From: Seonamhaeicola sp. S2-3
GTDB lineage: Bacteria; Bacteroidota; Bacteroidia; Flavobacteriales; Flavobacteriaceae
Direction: 5' to 3'
NCBI RefSeq assembly: GCF_001971785.1
Contig: NZ_CP019389.1
Coordinates: 2,243,001-2,307,000, forward strand
DNA: 64,000 nucleotides
The position numbers and the translations under genes were made by a program. The notes under the pieces were generated by a model that was not told the origin of the DNA, searched no databases, and worked only from the letters and a program-made list of their open reading frames with translations. This document shows, in pieces, positions 34,299 through 43,900 of the stretch (the stretch's first letter is position 1; the number at the start of each line of letters is the position of its first letter).

Positions 34299-37040
34299 AT
34301 GAAAAATTTCAAGTTTAGTGTCTTGTTTTTTGTATTAATGCTATGGAGTTGTCAATCTCTTTATGCGAGGTCTTTAAGTATTGCTTCAAAAGCAAAAGTC
34401 ACTGCTTCCTCGTCTTTAAACAAAAAGAACAATAGCTCAAAAATTAATGATGGAATTATCGCAGTGAAAAACCAAGGAAACTGGTTGGCTAAATCCAAAA
34501 ATGCCTGGATTGAACTTAACTGGGATACATCTCAATTAATAAATAAAGTAGTAATTTTTAATCATCCAGAACCAAACTCTAGAATTTTAAAAGGTAAATT
34601 GATTTTTAGTGATGGTAGCTCAATAGAAATTGTTTTACCTCAAGACGGCAGTGCCAAGGCTATAGAATTTGAAGAAAAAAACACCAAAACTGTACGCTTT
34701 GTAGCAGAACAATCGAATGGTAATAAAATGGGGCTTTCAGAAATTGAAGTATATGCATCACCTAATCAGTACACCACTCCTGTAGAATGGGTAGATCCTT
34801 ATATAGAAACTAATAGAGGGCGTTTCTTTTTATTTGCAACAGGTTCGCGCCCTTATGGCGTGGTTAGTGCGGCACCAATGACTATCAATTGGAACAATAG
34901 TGGAGGTGGTTACGCCCATAGTTCAGATAGTATTTTAGGGTTTCCGCAAATTCATGCATGGACACTCTCTGGGCTTAACCTAATGCCAACCTTGGCTAGC
35001 GTAAACCCAACAAAAGGGGAAGATGCCTGGAAATCTTCTTTTAAACATGATGATGAAATTGTGCAACCTGGATATCACCGTGTGTTCCTTCCAGATAGTA
35101 AAGTATGGGTAGAACAAACCTCTACCGATCGTGTTAGTTTTTACCGTTTTAAATGGACGGAAGATGTTGAGTCGCAATTATTGCTTTCTCTTGGAGGCTT
35201 ATTAGGTAATAGCACAATGACCAATGCAGATGTTACTAAAATTAATAATAAAGAATTTGAAGGGTCTATAAGTTCTGTTGACAGAGCCTATAATGTGGGG
35301 CCAAAAGACGTTAAAATATATTTTGTTGTTCAAGTTGATGAAAAATGGCAATCTCTTGATGGTTGGAATGAAGACAAAAACTTTACAGATATTTCATCTT
35401 TAAAAGGCGATAATGGAGGTGTATCCATGAAATACAAATCTAAAGCAGGAGATGAGGTGCAGTTAAAAATAGCCATTTCATATACCAGCATTGAGAATGC
35501 ACGAAATAATTTAAAAACAGAATGTACCACTTGGAATTTTGATACAGTTGCGCAAGATAGTAGAAACCAATGGAACGATTGGATGAGTAATATAAAGGTT
35601 GAAGGTGGTACCGTAGCGCAACGTATTAAATTTTATACAGATCTGTGGCACGTATTGCTTGGGCGTCACCGAATAAATGATGTAAACGGTGATTATCCAG
35701 ATCGTACTACTGGTAAAAAAGAGAATACCGGAAACTTAACTGATGGTTTTATTACCGATGCTAATTTTAAAGTAAAAAACCCAGGTTTAGATGCCAACGG
35801 GAAGGTAAAACATAACATGTATAACTCCGATGCTTTTTGGTTAACCCAATGGAATTTAAATGTGCTGTGGGGCTTGGCATGGCCAGAAATACAAGATGAT
35901 ATGGCGGCATCAATGGTTGCTTATTCTAATAATGGCGGTCTATTACCACGAGGTCCTTCGGGAGGAGGATATTCTTTTATAATGACGGGGTGCCCATCAA
36001 CAAATCTTATAGTAAGTGCTTACATGAAAGATATACTTACTAAAACCGACCCCGAAAATGCTTTTGAGCAAATTAAGAAAAACCATATGCCAGGTGGTAT
36101 GATGGGTGGCGGAGAGTTCTTTAAACACGACCTAGAATTTTATGCAGAAAACGGTTGGTGGCCCAATAATGCAGGTATTAACATTGAAGCAGCATTTCAA
36201 GATTGGGGAGCAGCTCAAATGGCTTATAAGTTAGGTAGAACTGATGATTATAACTACTTTATTAAAAGATCGGACTCTTGGAAAAAATGTTTTAATGAAG
36301 AGCATAAATTATTGTTCCCTGTAGATCATAAAGGAAACTTCACGCATAATGATCCATTAAGAGGTTGGGGCTATGTTGAAGCCAATGCGTGGCAAGCAAC
36401 TTGGGGAGTCTCTCACGATATTCCTGGATTAGCTCAATTAATGGGCGGAGATGAAGTGTTATGCGATAAATTAAACTTTGCCTTCAATAAAGGAAAAGAT
36501 AGCGATTTTGTTTATAGTTACAGCAAAGGATATGTGAGTTATGCCAACCAACCTGGATGTTCAAATGCCCATGTATTTAGCTACGCCAATGCGCCGTGGC
36601 TTACTCAATATTGGGTAAGACAAGTAAATGAAAAAGCTTATGGAGGTATCACACCCGATTTAGGTTGGGGAGGCCATGACGAAGATCAAGGGCAGATGGG
36701 AGGCGTTAGTGCATTAATGTCTATAGGATTATTTAATATCATAGGGACTGAATCTCAAAAACCTTTTTATGAAATTACGGCTCCTGTTTTTGATAAAGTA
36801 ACAATAAAACTTGATAATAAGTATTATAAAGGAAAAGAGTTTGTTATTAAAACATACAATAATTCTGCTGAAAATTGCTATATACAAAAAGCAAAATTAA
36901 ACGGAAAAGAGCTAAATAATTTTTGGTTTTATCACGATGATTTCGCAGCAGGTGGAGAACTGGAAATATGGCTAGGAAATACACCAAATAAAAAATGGGG
37001 CTTGCAAACACCGCCTCCAGTCAATATAAATAATCAATAG
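34299..37040 (+). CDS. GH92 enzyme with N-terminal F5/8C-like domain and Gln at acid position
   Basis: A 913-residue exported protein. A signal peptide covers about 23 residues; cleavage after YAR or lipidation at Cys18 are both possible. Residues of about 28-155 look like a discoidin/F5-8C-type galactose-binding domain (ASKAKVTASSSLN through LSEIEVYASP). The GH92 domain then begins at VEWVDPYIETNRGRF. GHDEDQGQMGG near residue 790 matches the conserved Asp motif. The acid position reads ANQPG, with Gln751 in place of Glu, and the following His pair is also lost. It is a divergent GH92 member, possibly for an activated or phosphate-linked mannoside. First gene of a three-gene operon with the isomerase and another GH92. 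Confidence 0.88.
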   Translation: MKNFKFSVLFFVLMLWSCQSLYARSLSIASKAKVTASSSLNKKNNSSKINDGIIAVKNQGNWLAKSKNAWIELNWDTSQLINKVVIFNHPEPNSRILKGKLIFSDGSSIEIVLPQDGSAKAIEFEEKNTKTVRFVAEQSNGNKMGLSEIEVYASPNQYTTPVEWVDPYIETNRGRFFLFATGSRPYGVVSAAPMTINWNNSGGGYAHSSDSILGFPQIHAWTLSGLNLMPTLASVNPTKGEDAWKSSFKHDDEIVQPGYHRVFLPDSKVWVEQTSTDRVSFYRFKWTEDVESQLLLSLGGLLGNSTMTNADVTKINNKEFEGSISSVDRAYNVGPKDVKIYFVVQVDEKWQSLDGWNEDKNFTDISSLKGDNGGVSMKYKSKAGDEVQLKIAISYTSIENARNNLKTECTTWNFDTVAQDSRNQWNDWMSNIKVEGGTVAQRIKFYTDLWHVLLGRHRINDVNGDYPDRTTGKKENTGNLTDGFITDANFKVKNPGLDANGKVKHNMYNSDAFWLTQWNLNVLWGLAWPEIQDDMAASMVAYSNNGGLLPRGPSGGGYSFIMTGCPSTNLIVSAYMKDILTKTDPENAFEQIKKNHMPGGMMGGGEFFKHDLEFYAENGWWPNNAGINIEAAFQDWGAAQMAYKLGRTDDYNYFIKRSDSWKKCFNEEHKLLFPVDHKGNFTHNDPLRGWGYVEANAWQATWGVSHDIPGLAQLMGGDEVLCDKLNFAFNKGKDSDFVYSYSKGYVSYANQPGCSNAHVFSYANAPWLTQYWVRQVNEKAYGGITPDLGWGGHDEDQGQMGGVSALMSIGLFNIIGTESQKPFYEITAPVFDKVTIKLDNKYYKGKEFVIKTYNNSAENCYIQKAKLNGKELNNFWFYHDDFAAGGELEIWLGNTPNKKWGLQTPPPVNINNQ

Positions 37041-37083
37041 AAAAGAACTTCAAGAGGAAAGAAGTTAACCTAAAATATTAAAA

Positions 37084-38850
37084 ATGAATAGAGAAACTAG
37101 TCAAAACTTACTGCCTGTAGTTAGTAATGAACCAAATAAAAACACCTATAATATTAACCCAATACATAAGCTAGTTGATGGAGAAATAGCAGTTGGTTAT
37201 AACAGTTTAGCAAATAGATTAAAAACCGAAAAAACAATTATTATAGATGGCTATGTAGGTGTAGATTGGATTGAAATAGTAAACAATTTAACAGCGATTT
37301 TAAAAAGCAATGGATTTACAGTAAGTACCTATAATATACAGGATTGTTTAAAACCTGAAAATGAGTTAAATAATATAGTTGCACCATATTTAAATGGTGA
37401 CGATCCTGTTTTTGGTAAAAAAACAGATTTAAAACTTCTTGATTATTTTAACCAAAAAAAGTTAGCCAATATACAACTAGATAACCGTACAGATGTACAA
37501 ATTGTTTTTGGTACTGGTGCGGCATTATCTAAGATTAAAGGCTGTTTAGTGTACGTAGATTTACCCAAAAATGAATTACAATATAGAATGCGTGCAAATG
37601 AGATAACAAATCTAGGATTTTCTCAAGCTAAACCGCACAAACAAATGTACAAGCACTTCTATTTTGTAGATTGGGTTGTTCTAAATGAAGAAAAAAAGAA
37701 ATTACTTCCAAAATTTGATATCATCATAGACCAACAACGTCCAGAGCAACCAACTTGGACAGAAGGTAAAGCTTTAAGAAAAAGTTTAACCAATATATCT
37801 CAAAACTTTTTTAGAGTAAGACCTTGGTTCGAACCTGGGGTATGGGGAGGTAATTGGATAAAAGAACATATTGAGGGGTTAAACCCTAATGTACCTAATT
37901 ACGCATGGTCTTTTGAAATGATTGTGCCTGAAAACGGATTAATATTTGGAGATCAAAATGGGTGGTTAGAAGTATCTTTTGATATGTTAATGTTTCTAGA
38001 ATATAAAAATGTATTAGGAAATGCTGCTAATCGTTTTAAATATGAATTTCCAATTCGTTATGATTTTTTAGATACTTATGATGGTGGTAATCTTTCTGTA
38101 CAATGTCATCCAAAACCAGAATATATAAAAGCTGAATTTGGAGAAAATTTTACCCAAGATGAAACCTATTATATTTTAGATGCAGAAAGCGATGCCCAGG
38201 TATACCTTGGTTTTCAAGAAGATATTAATCCAGAAGAATTTAAAGCTGCTCTAGATAATAGTTACCAAACTAAAGCAGAGTTAGATGTTGAAAAATATGT
38301 GCAAAAAATGCCCGCAAAAAAGCACGATTTGTTTTTAATACCTCATGGTACTGTACATTGCTCTGGAATTAATAATATGGTGCTAGAAATAAGCGCAACC
38401 CCTTATATATATACTTTTAAAATGTATGATTGGCAACGTTTAGATTTAGAAGGAAATCCAAGACCTTTAAATATAGAAAGAGCTTTTCAAAACTTAAACT
38501 TTAACCGTAAAGGAACGGTTGTGCAAGATACATTAATATCTAAACCCACGGTTGAAGCGCAAGGAGAAGGTTGGCAAAAAATTCATTTACCAACACATCC
38601 AGATCATTTTTACGATATTTATAGGTACGAATTTGAAGATGAGGTGGTTATAGAAACAAACAACCAATGTCATATTCTTATGCTTGTAGAAGGTACAGCA
38701 GTAGAATTAAGTGTATCTACCCAGCAACAAACATTTTATTACGCAGAAACTTTTGCTGTACCTGCAGCAACCCAAAAGTATAAATTAAAAAATAAAGGAA
38801 ATAGTAAGGCAAAAGTAGTTGTTACTTTTGTTAAAGAAGACGCATGTTAA
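37084..38850 (+). CDS. Long class I mannose-6-phosphate isomerase with kinase-like N-domain
   Basis: A 588-residue cytoplasmic protein with two parts. Residues 260-588 are a class I phosphomannose isomerase: WFEPGVWGGNWIKEH, zinc-site motifs SVQCHPKPEY (Gln and His), DETYYILDAE (Glu) and IPHGTVHCSGINNMVLEIS (His). Residues 1-230 resemble a P-loop nucleoside or sugar kinase (IIIDGYVGVDW, VYVDLPKNELQYRM, YFVDWVVLNEEKKKLLPKFDIIID) but lack the GK[ST] of a Walker A loop, so ATP-dependent activity is doubtful. Large isomerases of this size occur in other Bacteroidota. It is a second isomerase besides the one at 13621 and lies between two GH92 genes; its last 7 bases overlap the next gene. Confidence 0.8.
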   Translation: MNRETSQNLLPVVSNEPNKNTYNINPIHKLVDGEIAVGYNSLANRLKTEKTIIIDGYVGVDWIEIVNNLTAILKSNGFTVSTYNIQDCLKPENELNNIVAPYLNGDDPVFGKKTDLKLLDYFNQKKLANIQLDNRTDVQIVFGTGAALSKIKGCLVYVDLPKNELQYRMRANEITNLGFSQAKPHKQMYKHFYFVDWVVLNEEKKKLLPKFDIIIDQQRPEQPTWTEGKALRKSLTNISQNFFRVRPWFEPGVWGGNWIKEHIEGLNPNVPNYAWSFEMIVPENGLIFGDQNGWLEVSFDMLMFLEYKNVLGNAANRFKYEFPIRYDFLDTYDGGNLSVQCHPKPEYIKAEFGENFTQDETYYILDAESDAQVYLGFQEDINPEEFKAALDNSYQTKAELDVEKYVQKMPAKKHDLFLIPHGTVHCSGINNMVLEISATPYIYTFKMYDWQRLDLEGNPRPLNIERAFQNLNFNRKGTVVQDTLISKPTVEAQGEGWQKIHLPTHPDHFYDIYRYEFEDEVVIETNNQCHILMLVEGTAVELSVSTQQQTFYYAETFAVPAATQKYKLKNKGNSKAKVVVTFVKEDAC

Positions 38851-41800
38851 AATTTAAACATTTAAATAGCCTTGAAATTTACATTTCAATAGCTGCACTG
38901 GTATGGTTTACCTCTTTACAGGGACAAGAATCAACAGTTTGGCAAATAGGAAAAGCTGATAATAATAGCTCAGAATTTGCTTTGGCAAATTCTGAGTATA
39001 CTAAGTTTTTAGAGTATGATTTTGGTTGGGAAGACCGCTTTTATTTAATTGGGTTTTCTAACGAAAGAAAAGACTTCCCTTTTGTGTTACCCGGTGTAAC
39101 GGATTATTGGGGCGGTACTTCGGTATTAGCAGGCATACGTCCGCATGAAATAAATATTCTATTCGGAATTAATGAAAAACCTAAAAACAGCTCTTGGAGA
39201 TTGGTTGTTGATATTTTGGATTGTAATCCTGAGAAACCTCCATTATTTAAAGTAAGTGTTAATGGTGAATCATGGAAGTTTAAGTTAGAGAACGGGCAGA
39301 ACGCCGAAGCCTTAAAAGGAGAAAATAGCGGTACAAAAGAACAAATATTGAGTATTCCTATTTCTGAAGAGTTTATAAAAAATGGAGGAAATAGAATACA
39401 ATTAACAACTTTAGAAGGCAGTTGGTTAGTTTTTGATCAGGTTCGATTAGAAGGTCCAGAAAATATAGAGTTGATAAAACCAGAAAAGGCTTTTTTAAGA
39501 GATGTTTCAACGGCAGATTACGAATTAAAGGTAAATGGAAAAGAAATTCAGCCATTGTTGTTGGATGTTCAGCACCTTTCAAAAAGTCCATTGCTTCAAG
39601 TAAAGGTAGATAATAAAATTATATTCGAAGAAACTGTAGAGCACGGTAGAAGTATTTATGAAGCACCCATGCCAGCAGTAAATACAATAAAAACCAGTAG
39701 TTATACTGTCTTATTAGATGGTAAAATTATTGAAGAAGGAAACATGAAAAGAGGGTCGCAAAAATTAAATGCTCTTTCGGACTATGTGGATACAAAAATA
39801 GGAACGGGGCATTCCAGATGGATGATTGCTCCTGGACCGTGGATGCCCTTCGGAATGGTTAAAATAAGTCCAGATAATCAAAAAAGTGGCTGGCAAGCAG
39901 GATACCAACCTTCATTTGAAAGTGTGGGTACTTTTAGTCATATACACGAATGGACCATGGCTGGTTTAGGAACTTTTCCAACAAATGGCCCCTTAATTAC
40001 AGAAATAGGGAATCCAGGAGAACCAGATTCTGGTTACCGTTCTCGCATAGATAAAAAGTCGGAGCAGGCTCCTTTAGGCTATTATTCTGTTTTGCTTAGT
40101 GATTATAATATTAAGGCAGAACTAACAGCTACTACGCGTGCTAGTTTTCAGCGTTATACCTACCCCAAAGATAAACCAAACTCTAGGATTCTAGTAGATC
40201 TTCAAATACCTTCAGAATATACATATCAAATTGAAGAAGCGTATTTTAAAAAAATAAACGATTATAAAATAGTTGGCTATAGTAAGCAAATATCGCCTTC
40301 GGTTTGGGGGGAAGGTCATTATAGAAAGCACTATATAGAAGGGGGAGACGAGCCCAAAGAATGGGATGATATAGCACAAGAGTACACCGTGCATTTTGTA
40401 ATGGAATTTGATAGACCAATTAAGGGGTTTGGCATTTGGGTAGATGGAAATAAAGAAGAAAACAAGGGGGTAACTATTACAAATACCGAAGAGTTAAAAG
40501 TTGAAAATCCTAAGGGTATTGGAGCTTATATTGAATTTAATACCGAGGAAAACCAAGTGGTACAATCAAGAACCGCTATATCATATGTAAGTATTGAAAA
40601 TGCCGCTCTTAATTTAGAACAGGAAATAGCAAAGCCCTTTGGATGGAGTTTTGAAAAAGTACGTGCAAATCAAGAAAATATTTGGAACGATTTGTTTGAG
40701 AGAGTCTTGATTACAGAAAATGACCGGTTAGAAAAAACAAGGTTTTATTCAAACATGTATCGTGCTTTAGTAAGTAGAAATATATTTAGTGATATTGATG
40801 GTAGCTGGGTAGATGCTGAAGAGCAGGTTCAAAAAATTAAAGACACAAACGGTGTAGCTTTAGGCTGTGATGCTTTTTGGAATACCTTTTGGAATTTAAA
40901 TCAATTTTGGAATCTAGTCACACCAGATTGGTCATCCAAATGGGTGAATTCTCAATTAGGAATGTATGATGCTAATGGCTGGTTAGCTAAAGGTCCAGCA
41001 GGAATGGAATATATACCAGTTATGGTTGCAGAACATGAAATTCCACTTATAGTAAGTGCTTACCACATGGGAGTTGGTAATATAGATGCTGAAAAAGCTT
41101 TTGAAGCTGTTTATAAAATGCAGACAACCTTGGGGCAAAAAGTTGGTAATGGTTATGCGGGGAATAGAGATTTAGAGCCTTATTTAAAATACCATTATGT
41201 ACCATATAATAAAGGGCGTTTTTCAAATACACTAGAGTATTCGTTTGATGATTTTTCGGTAGCACAACTAGCAAAATCATTAGGAAAAGATAAAGAATAT
41301 GACGAATTTATACAAAGGGGGTATTGGTGGAAAAATGCCATTAACCCAAACACCGGATATGCGCATTTAAGGCATTCCAATGGCGAATGGTTTCCAGATT
41401 TCGACCCCATTAAAACAGCAGGTAATTTTCAATTTGTTGAAGGAAATGCGTGGCAGTTAACCTTTTTTGTTCCACAAGATGTTCCCGCACTAGCGGCCAT
41501 TATTGGTGAGGACGAATTTGCAAAACGTTTGGATGATGGGTTTAATATAAGCAGTCCTTGGCGGTACAATGCACCTAATGAGTTGTATTGGGATTTTCCA
41601 GTTACACAAGGAAATCAACAATCTATGCATTTTTCATTCCTGTTTAATTGGGTTAAAAAACCTTGGTTAACGCAAAAATGGAGCAGAGATATTATTGATC
41701 GGTATTACGGTTTCGGAGTGTCTAACGCTTATTTAGGCGACGAGGATCAAGGACAAATGAGTGCATGGTTTATCATGGCTTCTCTAGGGCTTTTTCAAAC

Positions 41801-42104
41801 CGATGGAGGAGTTCGAGTAGATCCTATTTATGAAATAGGAAGCCCAATTTTTGAAAAGGTAGAGATCGATTTGGGAAGACGATATGGAAGAGGAAAATCT
41901 TTTGTAATTGAAGCAAAAAACGCATCGTATAACAACAAATATGTACAAAGTGCAACCCTCAATGGTAAAAAGTTAAATAACTTTTGGTTTTCTAGTAAAG
42001 CACTCTTAGATGGAGGGAAGTTAGAATTAGAAATGGGGCCAGAACCTAATAAAAAATGGGGCGTAGAAAACATGCCTAAGCCTGCAATTAAGCATAAAAA
42101 ATAG
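38844..42104 (+). CDS. GH92 enzyme with N-terminal beta-sandwich domain and Gln at acid position
   Basis: A 1086-residue secreted protein whose start overlaps the isomerase gene by 7 bases. After a signal peptide ending near LQGQ (about residue 29), residues of about 30-210 form a beta-sandwich resembling the carbohydrate-binding domain of rhamnogalacturonan lyases (FLEYDFGWEDRFYLIGF, ITTLEGSWLVFDQVRLEG-like end). A linker region to about 310 is unassigned. The GH92 domain starts at LSDYVDTKIGTGHSRW and has GCDAFWNTFWNLNQFW near residue 675 and GDEDQGQMSAWFIMASLG near 965. The acid position is QGNQQ, with Gln925. It is the largest GH92 here and ends the operon. Exact substrate unknown. Confidence 0.88.
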   Translation: MLKFKHLNSLEIYISIAALVWFTSLQGQESTVWQIGKADNNSSEFALANSEYTKFLEYDFGWEDRFYLIGFSNERKDFPFVLPGVTDYWGGTSVLAGIRPHEINILFGINEKPKNSSWRLVVDILDCNPEKPPLFKVSVNGESWKFKLENGQNAEALKGENSGTKEQILSIPISEEFIKNGGNRIQLTTLEGSWLVFDQVRLEGPENIELIKPEKAFLRDVSTADYELKVNGKEIQPLLLDVQHLSKSPLLQVKVDNKIIFEETVEHGRSIYEAPMPAVNTIKTSSYTVLLDGKIIEEGNMKRGSQKLNALSDYVDTKIGTGHSRWMIAPGPWMPFGMVKISPDNQKSGWQAGYQPSFESVGTFSHIHEWTMAGLGTFPTNGPLITEIGNPGEPDSGYRSRIDKKSEQAPLGYYSVLLSDYNIKAELTATTRASFQRYTYPKDKPNSRILVDLQIPSEYTYQIEEAYFKKINDYKIVGYSKQISPSVWGEGHYRKHYIEGGDEPKEWDDIAQEYTVHFVMEFDRPIKGFGIWVDGNKEENKGVTITNTEELKVENPKGIGAYIEFNTEENQVVQSRTAISYVSIENAALNLEQEIAKPFGWSFEKVRANQENIWNDLFERVLITENDRLEKTRFYSNMYRALVSRNIFSDIDGSWVDAEEQVQKIKDTNGVALGCDAFWNTFWNLNQFWNLVTPDWSSKWVNSQLGMYDANGWLAKGPAGMEYIPVMVAEHEIPLIVSAYHMGVGNIDAEKAFEAVYKMQTTLGQKVGNGYAGNRDLEPYLKYHYVPYNKGRFSNTLEYSFDDFSVAQLAKSLGKDKEYDEFIQRGYWWKNAINPNTGYAHLRHSNGEWFPDFDPIKTAGNFQFVEGNAWQLTFFVPQDVPALAAIIGEDEFAKRLDDGFNISSPWRYNAPNELYWDFPVTQGNQQSMHFSFLFNWVKKPWLTQKWSRDIIDRYYGFGVSNAYLGDEDQGQMSAWFIMASLGLFQTDGGVRVDPIYEIGSPIFEKVEIDLGRRYGRGKSFVIEAKNASYNNKYVQSATLNGKKLNNFWFSSKALLDGGKLELEMGPEPNKKWGVENMPKPAIKHKK

Positions 42105-42160
42105 GTAGAGTACAACCATATTGCTTGATTAATTATATCAGTGGTGTAGTGTTTTTGTTA

Positions 42161-42168
42161 TATATTTG
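42161..42168 (+). promoter_or_regulatory. -7 promoter element candidate for GntR gene
   Basis: TATATTTG matches the TAnnTTTG consensus and lies 22 bases before the GntR start codon. No clear -33 TTTG is found at the usual spacing, so the gene may be weakly or conditionally transcribed, or also read from the upstream operon. Confidence 0.4.
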
Positions 42169-42190
42169 ATGTTATTAAAACAAGATAATT

Positions 42191-42928
42191 ATGGAATTCA
42201 AACTAGACCAGTCTAGTCCTATACCTTTATATGCACAAATTGAAGCATATTTAAGAAGCTTAATGCAAGAAGAGGAGTATGCTAAAGGCGATAAACTTTT
42301 ACCTAAAGAGGTTGCTTTATCGAAAAAATTAGGAGTATCACGGAATACCATACGTCAAGCGATTAACCAATTGGTAAATGAAGGGTTGGTAGAGCGTAAA
42401 AAAGGAGTGGGAACAAAGGTGGTTACTAAAAAAATATCTACTCGACTTGATAATTGGATAAGTTTTACCAACGAAATGCGTAGTAAGGGAATAGAAGTTG
42501 TAGATTACTATATGGCTATTGAATTGACTAAAGCAACTGATGAGGTTTACCAAGCCTTAGGAGTTGCAAAAGGTAAAGATATATGGAAACTAGAGAAGAT
42601 TAGAGGATCAAAAAAAGGTAAGTTTCTGTATTCTGTTTCGTATTTTCATCCTAGAGTTGGGATTACAGGTCGTGAGAATTTTAAAAAGCCACTTTATGAA
42701 TTATTGGAGACCGAACACGATATTATTGTTTCAACATCTAAAGAAAGATTAAAAGCGATAACAGCAAGTCATAAAATTTCTGAAGCATTAGGAATATGCG
42801 ACAATCATGCCGTATTAGAACGGGAACGTTTGGTCTTGGATGTTGGAGATAGACCCGTTGAGTTTAATAAAGTATATTACCATACCGATTATTTTACCTA
42901 TGATATCGATATTAAGCGAGAGCTTTAG
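42191..42928 (+). CDS. GntR-family regulator, HutC subfamily (UTRA domain)
   Basis: A 245-residue regulator. The N-terminal winged helix spans residues 8-75, with SPIPLYAQIEAYLRSLM, KGDKLLPKEVALSKKLGVSR and NTIRQAINQLVNEGLVERKK, and the KGVGTKVV sequence closes the wing. The C-terminal part is a UTRA ligand-binding domain (WKLEKIRGSKKGKFLYSVSYF, LERERLVLDVGDRPVEFNKVYYHTDYF). HutC-type proteins usually sense sugar phosphates or small acids. It follows the GH92-isomerase-GH92 operon and could control it through the palindrome at 34206 and the transporter at 4048 through the site at 3881. The target assignment is inference from site pattern and location. Confidence 0.9.
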   Translation: MEFKLDQSSPIPLYAQIEAYLRSLMQEEEYAKGDKLLPKEVALSKKLGVSRNTIRQAINQLVNEGLVERKKGVGTKVVTKKISTRLDNWISFTNEMRSKGIEVVDYYMAIELTKATDEVYQALGVAKGKDIWKLEKIRGSKKGKFLYSVSYFHPRVGITGRENFKKPLYELLETEHDIIVSTSKERLKAITASHKISEALGICDNHAVLERERLVLDVGDRPVEFNKVYYHTDYFTYDIDIKREL

Positions 42929-42932
42929 ATAG

Positions 42933-42965
42933 AATTTAATTTTGTTGTTTCATGTATTAAATTTT
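42933..42965 (+). terminator. Weak AT-only hairpin after GntR gene
   Basis: AATTTAAT (42933-42940) pairs with ATTAAATT (42956-42963), followed by two T. The stem contains only A-T pairs, so termination would be weak. It overlaps the beginning of the integrase remnant. Confidence 0.25.
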
Positions 42966-43490
42966 GCCAAGAAAAAAGCAATTTAGTTCCCGTTTATGTG
43001 CGGGTTACTGTTGTTGGAAACGTGAAGAAATCAGTTTGAAAAGACAAACATCGATTACCTATTGGGATACTAAATCTAAACAACTGCAGCCAAGACACCA
43101 GAAGATAAGCCAATAAATACTTATTTATATCAAGTGTATGCTAAGCTTTTAGAATGTTATAAATAGTTGTCTTCTGATTTTTAGTATGTTAGTTTAAATT
43201 CAATTAAGCAAGGTTCGTCGAGCAAGATGAGAAATATAAAACGCTTCTTGATTTGATAAAATACCACAATGAAAATACGCAGGAGTTCTTAAACCTGGCA
43301 CTTTGAAGAACTACTATACTACGGAAAGTTATATAAAACGCTTCTTCGTGCAAAAGAAGTAGACGAATGATATTTTTTTGAAGCATCTCAATATAATTTC
43401 ATTATAGATTTAGAACAATATTTGCAAAAAAAGACTTCGTTACAAAATAAAAATCTTTTAAATAATAACAGAGTGATGAAGCGCCTTTAA
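42959..43490 (+). pseudogene. Tyrosine recombinase (integrase) remnant, N-terminal half only
   Basis: Pieces of a Bacteroidota-type tyrosine recombinase can be read across several frames. They include FCQEKSNLVPVYVRVTVVG and EISLKRQTSITYWDTKSK (arm-binding domain, 42962-43085), INTYLYQVYAKLLECYK (about 43115-43165), LLDLIKYHNENTQEFL (about 43248-43297), TLKNYYTTESYIKRFFVQKK (43299-43361), and NIISL/NFIIDLEQYLQKK leading to NNNRVMKRL (to about 43488). At least five frameshifts or stops separate them. The catalytic domain with the R-H-R-Y residues is absent. This is a decayed mobile-element integrase at the junction between the mannan locus and the exporter genes. Confidence 0.75.
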
Positions 43491-43900
43491 GTAAAGACAC
43501 TTTAACGTTTTTTAACTTTCGTTTTTTTTTAGATTTTTTAACTTTAGCGAGAATTTGAAAGAATTACAACATGCAATTTATTGGACAAGAAAACAGCTTT
43601 TTGCCCGCATTTTCTGTTTGGTCAATTGAAAAACTAATAAACGTGTTGTTAAATAACGTGGCAAAGAGAGCTGATTTACAGTTTGTAAAAAAACAGTTTG
43701 GTTTAATTTCCTTCTTTCTTCTGTTGAAGACTAAACTTTTCGAATTTAAATTTTACAGATAAGTATCCCAATTTACCATCCAAAGGATTTCATTGTCTGT
43801 CTTACTTTTTTAGAAGAATATTTACTAATCATAAATACGAAACCATCAATAAAGTTGAAATTATTGTTTAACCAAATATACATTATGCGATATATCAACT
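43491..43900 (+). other. AT-rich gap with no convincing gene
   Basis: An open frame of 63 codons (43571-43762) encodes a hydrophobic-tailed peptide I cannot assign, and its composition fits random AT-rich DNA. It may be further decayed mobile-element sequence. A short frame near 43755-43870 resembles no family either. No terminator or clear promoter for the ABC genes is seen. Confidence 0.3.

Noticed and set aside
42202-42217. ACTAGACCAGTCTAGT palindrome at the start of the GntR coding sequence
   Set aside because: It encodes the conserved LDQSSP peptide of GntR proteins, so the symmetry may be chance; similarity to the intergenic repeat at 34065 is only partial.
43571-43762. 63-codon open frame after the integrase remnant
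   Set aside because: No recognisable family, no clear leader, AT-driven composition; kept only as an unassigned stretch.
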